From contig JBOGFI010000170.1 in the NCBI GenBank assembly GCA_050743365.1, forward strand, positions 1 to 35,368: 35,368 bases of DNA. The letters are read 5' to 3'. Position 1 is the stretch's first letter, and every line of letters begins with the position of its first letter. Origin of the DNA: JBOGFI01 sp050743365. Lineage in GTDB: Bacteria > Actinomycetota > Acidimicrobiia > IMCC26256 > JACDBD01. The notes beneath the pieces were generated by a model. It had not been told where the DNA came from, made no database searches, and saw nothing but the letters and a program-made list of their open reading frames with translations. The translations under genes and the position numbers were made by a program. Of the stretch, positions 30,922-35,368 are shown one piece after another.

Positions 30922-31976
30922 TGGCGTTGCGGGACGTCGCTGCCGTGTCGTTCGCGCAGTCGCCGAGCGTCCGCCAGGAGGTGAACCGCAACGAGGTCGA
31001 GATGCTCATGCCGGTGGTCGCCGAGGCCATCGAGCGCTCGGGCATCGGCCGCAAGGAGATCGGCTTCACGGTGTCGGGCAGCTGCGACTACCTCGCCGGC
31101 GCGCCGTTCGCCTTCGTGTCGGGGCTCGACGCGGTGGGTGCGTGGCCCCCGATCAGAGAGTCGCACGTCGAGATGGACGGGGCCTGGGCGATGTACGAGG
31201 CGTGGGTGCGTCTCCAGCACGGCGACGTCGACTCGGCGCTGGTGTACTCGTTCGGGAAGTCGTCGCTCGGGGACCTGCCCGAGGTGCTGAGCCTCCAGCT
31301 CGACCCCTACTACGTGGCGCCGCTGTGGCCCGATTCCGTGAGTGTCGCCGCCCTCCAGGCGCGCGCCTGGCTCGACGCCGGGCACGACGAGACCGAGATG
31401 GCCGAGGTGGCGGCACGGAGCCGGCGGGCGGCGAAGGCCAACCCGAACGCGCAGGTGTCGGGCGACTTCGAGGTCGACGCCCTCCTGCGCGAGCCGTACG
31501 TGGTCTCCCCGCTGCGCACGCACGACTGCCCGCCGGTCTCCGACGGCGCCGCCGCCGTCGTGCTGGCCGCGGGCGATCTCGCGCGCCGCGTGTGCGAGCG
31601 GCCGGCGTGGGTCCACGGCTTCGACCACCGCATCGAAGCCCACGGCCTCGGCGTCCGCGACCTCACCACCTCGCCGTCCACCCGGCTGGCGGGGGAGCGC
31701 GCCCACGTGGACGGCGTCGACGTGGCCGAGCTGCACGCGCCATTCACCCACCAGGAGCCGATCCTGCGCGAGGCGCTGGGCCTCGGCGATGGCGTGGACG
31801 TGAACCCGTCGGGTGGCGCGCTCGCGGCCAACGTGATGATGGCGGCCGGCCTCGTCCGGCTGGGCGAGGCCGCGCAGCGGGTGATGGACGGGACCGCGGG
31901 GCGGGCGCTTGGCCACGCGACCTCGGGCCCATGCCTGCAGCAGAACCTGGTGTGCGTCCTGGAGGCGTCGCCGTGA
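30921..31976 (+). CDS. ltp4: Ltp4-type thiolase-like (SCP2-type) protein, sterol side-chain degradation
   Basis: A 351-residue thiolase-superfamily protein (VAEAIERSGIGRKEIGFTVSGSCDYL; AWLDAGHDETEMAEVAARSRRAAKANPNAQ; HDCPPVSDGAAAVVLAAGD; VNPSGGALAANVMMAAGLVRLGEAA). There is no Cys where the thiolase nucleophile should be (region ESHVEMDGAWAMYEAW, about 80-95), so classical Claisen cleavage is unlikely. Order and size, DUF35 then ~350-residue Ltp then ~385-residue Ltp, match Rv3521-Rv3522(ltp4)-Rv3523(ltp3). In Rhodococcus, ltp3 and ltp4 are needed for C24-branched sterol side chains, whose removal needs an aldol cleavage. ATG 30921 overlaps the DUF35 stop, and the next GTG overlaps its own stop. 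Confidence 0.87.
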   Translation: MALRDVAAVSFAQSPSVRQEVNRNEVEMLMPVVAEAIERSGIGRKEIGFTVSGSCDYLAGAPFAFVSGLDAVGAWPPIRESHVEMDGAWAMYEAWVRLQHGDVDSALVYSFGKSSLGDLPEVLSLQLDPYYVAPLWPDSVSVAALQARAWLDAGHDETEMAEVAARSRRAAKANPNAQVSGDFEVDALLREPYVVSPLRTHDCPPVSDGAAAVVLAAGDLARRVCERPAWVHGFDHRIEAHGLGVRDLTTSPSTRLAGERAHVDGVDVAELHAPFTHQEPILREALGLGDGVDVNPSGGALAANVMMAAGLVRLGEAAQRVMDGTAGRALGHATSGPCLQQNLVCVLEASP

Positions 31977-33127
31977 GTGAGCTGTGCGCGGTCATCGGCG
32001 TCGGCCAGACCAAGTACGCGTCGGCGCGCGGTGACGTGTCGATCGCGGGGTTGCTGCGCGAGGCGGCGAGCCGCGCGCTCGAGGACGCGGAGACGACGTG
32101 GAAGGACATCGACGCTGTCGTCATCGGCAAGGCGCCCGACATGTTCGAGGGCGTGATGATGCCCGAGCTCTATCTCGCCGACGCGCTCGGGGCGACCGGC
32201 AAGCCCATGATGCGGGTCCACACCGCCGGCAGCGTCGGTGGGTCGACCGCACTCGTCGCCGCCGGCCTGGTCCAGGCGGGCATACACGGGCGGGTGCTGA
32301 CGGTCACGTTCGAGAAGCAGTCGGAAGCTGACGCCATGTGGGCGCTGTCGCGGCCGCTGCCGTTCGCTCCCCCTACCGTGGCGGGCGCCGGCGGGTACTT
32401 CGCCCCGCTCATCCGCGGCTACATCCGCCGGTCGGGCGCGCCTGACCACATCGGGATCCTCGTCGGGGTGAAGGACCGGGAGAACGCGCTCAAGAACCCC
32501 TACGCGCACCTGCACCTCGAGGACATCAGCTTCGAGAAGGTGGCCGAGTCACCCATGCTGTGGGACCCGATCCGGTACCTGGAGACCTGCCCGTCGTCGG
32601 ACGGCGCTTGCGCCATGGTGCTCGCCGACGAGACCGGCGGCGACCGGGCCGCCAGACCGGCGTGGGTCACAGCCACCGCGATGCGCAGCGAGCCGACGAT
32701 GTTCGCCGAGCGCGACGCCGTGAACCCGCGAGCGGGACGCGACTGCGCCGCCGACCTGTACGGGCAGGCGGGCATCACCGAGCCCCGCCGCGAGATCGAC
32801 TGCGCCGAGATCTACGTGCCGTTCAGCTGGTTCGAGCCCATGTGGATGGAGAACCTGGGCTTTGCCGGCGAGGGTGAGGGCTGGAAGATGACCGACGACG
32901 GCAGCACGTCGCTCACGGGCGACCTGCCGGTGAACATGTCGGGGGGCGTGCTGTCGTCGAACCCGATCGGGGCCTCGGGCATGATCCGCTTCGCCGAGGC
33001 CGCGCTCCAGGTGCGCGGCATGGCGGGCGAGCACCAGGTCGACGGCGCCCGCCAGGCGCTCGGCCATGCCTACGGCGGCGGTTCGCAGTTCTTCTCCATG
33101 TGGATCGTCAACGGGCAGAAGCCATAA
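31973..33127 (+). CDS. ltp3: Ltp3-type thiolase-like (SCP2-type) protein, sterol side-chain degradation
   Basis: A 384-residue thiolase-superfamily protein: VIGVGQTKYASARGD, IDAVVIGKAPDMFEG, RVHTAGSVGGSTALVAAGLVQAG, CPSSDGACAMVLADE, AEIYVPFSWFEPMWMENLGF, NMSGGVLSSNPIGASGMIRFAEAALQ. The nucleophile position is Ser87 rather than Cys (AGSVGGSTAL), and the usual HP of the histidine loop is NP (SSNPIGASG), so both classical catalytic residues are replaced. It therefore probably acts with Ltp4 and DUF35 partners in retro-aldol cleavage, releasing propionyl-CoA from C24-branched chains (inference from family precedent). GTG 31973 overlaps the ltp4 stop. The last gene of the operon, followed by a hairpin. 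Confidence 0.88.
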   Translation: MSELCAVIGVGQTKYASARGDVSIAGLLREAASRALEDAETTWKDIDAVVIGKAPDMFEGVMMPELYLADALGATGKPMMRVHTAGSVGGSTALVAAGLVQAGIHGRVLTVTFEKQSEADAMWALSRPLPFAPPTVAGAGGYFAPLIRGYIRRSGAPDHIGILVGVKDRENALKNPYAHLHLEDISFEKVAESPMLWDPIRYLETCPSSDGACAMVLADETGGDRAARPAWVTATAMRSEPTMFAERDAVNPRAGRDCAADLYGQAGITEPRREIDCAEIYVPFSWFEPMWMENLGFAGEGEGWKMTDDGSTSLTGDLPVNMSGGVLSSNPIGASGMIRFAEAALQVRGMAGEHQVDGARQALGHAYGGGSQFFSMWIVNGQKP

Positions 33128-33146
33128 GGGCGTAGATGCGTTCAGA

Positions 33147-33165
33147 GATCGCGCTCAGCGCGATC
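33147..33165. terminator. Probable bidirectional hairpin terminator
   Basis: GATCGCGC-TCA-GCGCGATC (8-bp perfect stem, 3-base loop) lies in the 48-base gap between convergent ltp3 and the EthD-type gene. It has no T-tract, as is common in high-GC actinobacteria. Confidence 0.6.
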
Positions 33166-33175
33166 AGTGCACGGA

Positions 33176-33766
33176 TCAGAGCGCGGGGATACGGCGGGCG
33201 AGCATGCGCCAGCCGGCGGGAACGTCGAGGAAACGCTGGATGTCGCGGCGGATGATCTCGGCGCCGGCGGGCGAGTCGTACATGCGATCGTGGACGTCCT
33301 TCAGGTCGCGGAACCCGAGCTCGGCGATCCCGTCGACGGCGGGTGCGCCGGGCGTGACGCTCTCGACGACGACGTTCTGCACGTAACGGCGCAGCGTCGG
33401 GTGGTGCTTCCGGGCCAGGGGTGCGTGCACCTGCGTCCAGTGTTCGGCGAACTCACCACGCGGGAGACCCCGTCCGCGCCGGACGAACGACACCCGCGTG
33501 AGGTTCGCGCCTCCCCGGTCCCACTGCACGCGCTCGTCGACGGCGTAGACCTCCACCCGCAGCCCGTCGAATGCCGGGGCGGGGTCGAGCCGGGCGTCGT
33601 CGTCGAGCCACAGGCACGCGATCGCGGCTACCGGGTCCGTCCGCCCGGTGACGCCCTCCTCGACCGGCAGGTAACCGGCGTAGCCGCGCCGCCCGGCCGC
33701 GTCCCGTATCTCGAGGGCCTCGGGGTCGGCGGAGCCGAGCACGACGACCACGAGCTTCCGGGTCAC
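33176..33766 (-). CDS. EthD-domain-containing protein
   Basis: A 196-residue dimeric alpha-beta barrel-type protein. The EthD signature is at about 105-150: RVSFVRRGRGLPRGEFAEHWTQVHAPLARKHHPTLRRYVQNVV, with the His of HAPLARKHH, followed by IAELGFRDLKDVHDRMYDS. The N-terminal half (KLVVVVLGSADPEALEIRDAA) may be a second degenerate copy of the fold. EthD proteins often accompany P450s or SDRs in degradative operons, but their biochemical role is unclear. GTG 33766 overlaps the stop of the alcohol dehydrogenase gene (GTGA), so the two are coupled. Confidence 0.82.
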   Translation of the reverse strand: MTRKLVVVVLGSADPEALEIRDAAGRRGYAGYLPVEEGVTGRTDPVAAIACLWLDDDARLDPAPAFDGLRVEVYAVDERVQWDRGGANLTRVSFVRRGRGLPRGEFAEHWTQVHAPLARKHHPTLRRYVQNVVVESVTPGAPAVDGIAELGFRDLKDVHDRMYDSPAGAEIIRRDIQRFLDVPAGWRMLARRIPAL

Positions 33767-34695
33767 GGCTCGAGCACGACCTTGATCGCGCCCGCCTTCC
33801 GGTCGGCGGCCACGCGGAACGCCCCGGCGGCGTCGTCGAGCGCGAAGCGATGCGTGACGAGAACGTCGGCGATCTGGGGGCGTGACGCCAGCAGGGCGGC
33901 GGCGGTGTCGATGTCGCGGCCGGCGCCGTGGCTTCCGTAGGCGATGGTCGACACGCTGCGCAGTTCCTTCATGATGGCCACCAGCCCGGGCACCGGCATC
34001 GTGCCCCAGTAGGTGCCGAGCACGAGGAGGGTGGCGCCGGGCGCGCACAACTCGGCCGCGAGGGCGAGCGACTGCTCGGCCCCCGCCGCCTCGACCACGA
34101 CGTCGTACTCGCCGCTCGCGGGGGCGGCGCCCAGCCGCTCGCCCGCACGGGCCTGGTGCTCGTATCGGGCGGCGAGGCCGACGTCGCAGCCGGCCGTGGC
34201 GGCCGACGCCACCGCGCAGAGACCGATGCTCCCGCCACCGACGACCCCCACACGCGCCCCCGCCTCGACGCCGGCGAGCCGGAAGCCGTGCGCGACCACC
34301 GCCAGCGGCTCGATCAGGCACGCGTCCTCGACCCGCACGCCGACGGGGAGCGGCACGAGCGCGCGTTCGGGGACGCGCAGCTCGTCGGCCATGCCGCCGT
34401 CGGCGCCGACGCCGAGGAAGATACCCGCGCCGGTGCGGCAGCGGCTGTAATCGCCGGCGCGGCACTGGTCGCAGGTGCCGCAAGGGACGATGGGCTCCAC
34501 CGCTACCGGCGTCCCGTCGTCGAGCACGCCGGCGAGCTCGTGGCCGAGCGTGACCGGGATCGGGCCCTGGGCTGCCATGGCGAGGTCGCTGCCGCAGATG
34601 CCGGCCGATCGCGTTCGCACCCGCATGCCGTCGCCGGCGGGATCGGCGACCTCGGCGACCTCGATGCCCTGCTCGGTGTTGCGGACCGCGCGCAT
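33763..34695 (-). CDS. Zinc-dependent medium-chain alcohol dehydrogenase
   Basis: A 310-residue MDR enzyme, slightly short for the family (about 340). Catalytic zinc ligands are visible as Cys34 (AGICGSD) and His52-Glu53 (LGHELAG); the structural zinc lobe is C72-x2-C75-x2-C78-x7-C86 (CGTCDQCRAGDYSRC). The Rossmann nucleotide motif is GVVGGGSIGL, followed by EAAGAEQSLALAAELCAPGATLLVLG. It oxidises or reduces an alcohol/ketone with NAD(P). ATG 34695 follows the SDR stop by 11 bases. An SDR, an ADH and an EthD protein in one operon beside sterol genes suggest hydroxyl/keto interconversion on a side chain or ring, but the substrate is not shown. Confidence 0.9.
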   Translation of the reverse strand: MRAVRNTEQGIEVAEVADPAGDGMRVRTRSAGICGSDLAMAAQGPIPVTLGHELAGVLDDGTPVAVEPIVPCGTCDQCRAGDYSRCRTGAGIFLGVGADGGMADELRVPERALVPLPVGVRVEDACLIEPLAVVAHGFRLAGVEAGARVGVVGGGSIGLCAVASAATAGCDVGLAARYEHQARAGERLGAAPASGEYDVVVEAAGAEQSLALAAELCAPGATLLVLGTYWGTMPVPGLVAIMKELRSVSTIAYGSHGAGRDIDTAAALLASRPQIADVLVTHRFALDDAAGAFRVAADRKAGAIKVVLEP

Positions 34696-34706
34696 CGGGG
34701 CGAGGG

Positions 34707-35368
34707 TTACAGGTCCGGGAGCCCCAGGTCGAGGTTGGGGTACTCGATCCCGCCGTCGACCTCCAGCACCTTTCCCGTCACGAAGCTGCCGGCGGGCGAG
34801 GCGAGGTAGAGAGCGGCAAGCGCGATGTCGTCGGGCTGGCCGAGGCGGCGCAGCGGGGTCCTTGCCACCATCTCCTCACGGAGCTCCTCGTTCTCGAGCA
34901 CCACCTCCAGTGCCGAGGTCGCGACCGACCCGACGGCGATGGCGTTCACGCGCACGCGTGGAGCGAGGTCGGCCGCCATCAGGCGGGTCATGTGCGAGAG
35001 CGCGGCCTTGGCGGTCCCGTAGGCCACGAACCCCCGGTCGCGCAGCCGTCCCATGGCCGACGAGATGTTGACGATGCTCCCGCCATCGCGCTCGAGCATG
35101 TGCGGGACCGTGAGCTTGCTCAATGCGAACGCGGTGGTCACGTTGAAGTGGAACGCGTACTCCAGCATCGCGTCGCTGGTGTCGAGGAACGCCCGGGGCA
35201 TGGAGCCGCCGGCGTTGTTGACCACCACGTCGATGCGGCCGAGATCGCCGACGGTCGCCTCGACCAGCGAGGCGAGGTTGGCGGTGTCGCTGACGTCGCC
35301 CGGCACCACCAGTGCCCGCCGCCCGAGGCCGCGGGCCCGCTCGGCCACCGCGTCGAGCTGCTCGCGGG
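34707..35368 (-). CDS. Short-chain dehydrogenase/reductase (N-terminus outside window)
   Basis: The last ~219 residues of a classical SDR; the frame is open to the end of the window, so the GxxxGxG nucleotide loop is not visible. Visible motifs are GDVSD, IDVVVNNAGG, catalytic Ser in NISSAMG, Tyr and Lys in VAYGTAKAAL, VNAIAVGSV, and the C-terminal RRLGQPDDIALAALYLASP-SFVTG-LEVDGG. It would carry out NAD(P)-dependent oxidation or reduction of a hydroxyl/keto group, for example a 3-hydroxyacyl-CoA or hydroxysteroid. First visible gene of the SDR-ADH-EthD operon, whose promoter is outside the window. Confidence 0.9.
   Translation of the reverse strand, partial: REQLDAVAERARGLGRRALVVPGDVSDTANLASLVEATVGDLGRIDVVVNNAGGSMPRAFLDTSDAMLEYAFHFNVTTAFALSKLTVPHMLERDGGSIVNISSAMGRLRDRGFVAYGTAKAALSHMTRLMAADLAPRVRVNAIAVGSVATSALEVVLENEELREEMVARTPLRRLGQPDDIALAALYLASPAGSFVTGKVLEVDGGIEYPNLDLGLPDL

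Overview
The window is a dense, high-GC actinobacterial locus. Codon use, GTG starts, four-base start/stop overlaps and F420-type luciferase-like oxidoreductases all fit an actinomycete. Several proteins resemble mycobacterial steroid-catabolism enzymes but are clearly divergent, so an uncultured member of the Acidimicrobiia is my best guess (inference; no rRNA or other marker gene is present). About 95% is coding. I saw no tRNA, rRNA, CRISPR array or insertion sequence.

The content is a sterol (cholesterol/phytosterol-type) side-chain and ring catabolism cluster. Recognisable parts are a FadA5-type thiolase, two FadD19-type steroid-CoA ligases plus three other acyl-CoA ligases, an alpha-methylacyl-CoA racemase, a CYP125-type P450, a KshA/Neverland-type Rieske oxygenase, and an Ltp4-Ltp3-DUF35 aldolase module. 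There is also a second thiolase-like/DUF35 pair, three F420-type oxidoreductases and a KstR-like TetR repressor.

Layout: (1) 2-4353, plus strand: end of a membrane protein (possibly a Ser/Thr kinase), two acyl-CoA ligases, a thioesterase and a small ferredoxin. (2) 4386-7559, minus: two acyl-CoA ligases. (3) 7797-8324, plus: a 5'-truncated crotonase. (4) 8332-12992, minus: racemase, APH-like kinase, sulfatase. (5) 13131-14300, plus: fadA5. (6) 14297-19104, minus: fadD19, nitronate-monooxygenase-like flavoprotein, LLM oxidoreductase, HSL-type esterase. (7) 19198-22881, minus: cyp125, Rieske oxygenase, Rv3520c-family LLM oxidoreductase, NTF2-fold protein. (8) 22908-28917, plus: truncated acyl-CoA dehydrogenase, SAM methyltransferase, KstR-like regulator, thiolase-like aldolase, DUF35, APH-like kinase, LLM oxidoreductase. 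(9) 28905-29914, minus: thioesterase and a decayed DinB/maleylpyruvate-isomerase-like pseudogene. (10) 29969-33127, plus: two DUF35 proteins, ltp4, ltp3. (11) 33176-35368, minus: EthD protein, zinc alcohol dehydrogenase, partial SDR.

The unifying signal is a palindrome, AGAAC-NN-GTTCT (mycobacterial KstR consensus TAGAACGTGTTCTA), in five intergenic regions: 7732-7743, 13061-13072, 19118-19129, 22883-22906 (two abutting copies) and 29947-29958. Four lie between divergent genes and one lies just upstream of fadD19. Together they could control nearly every operon from 4386 to 33127. The window therefore reads as a self-contained KstR-like regulon that carries its own regulator.
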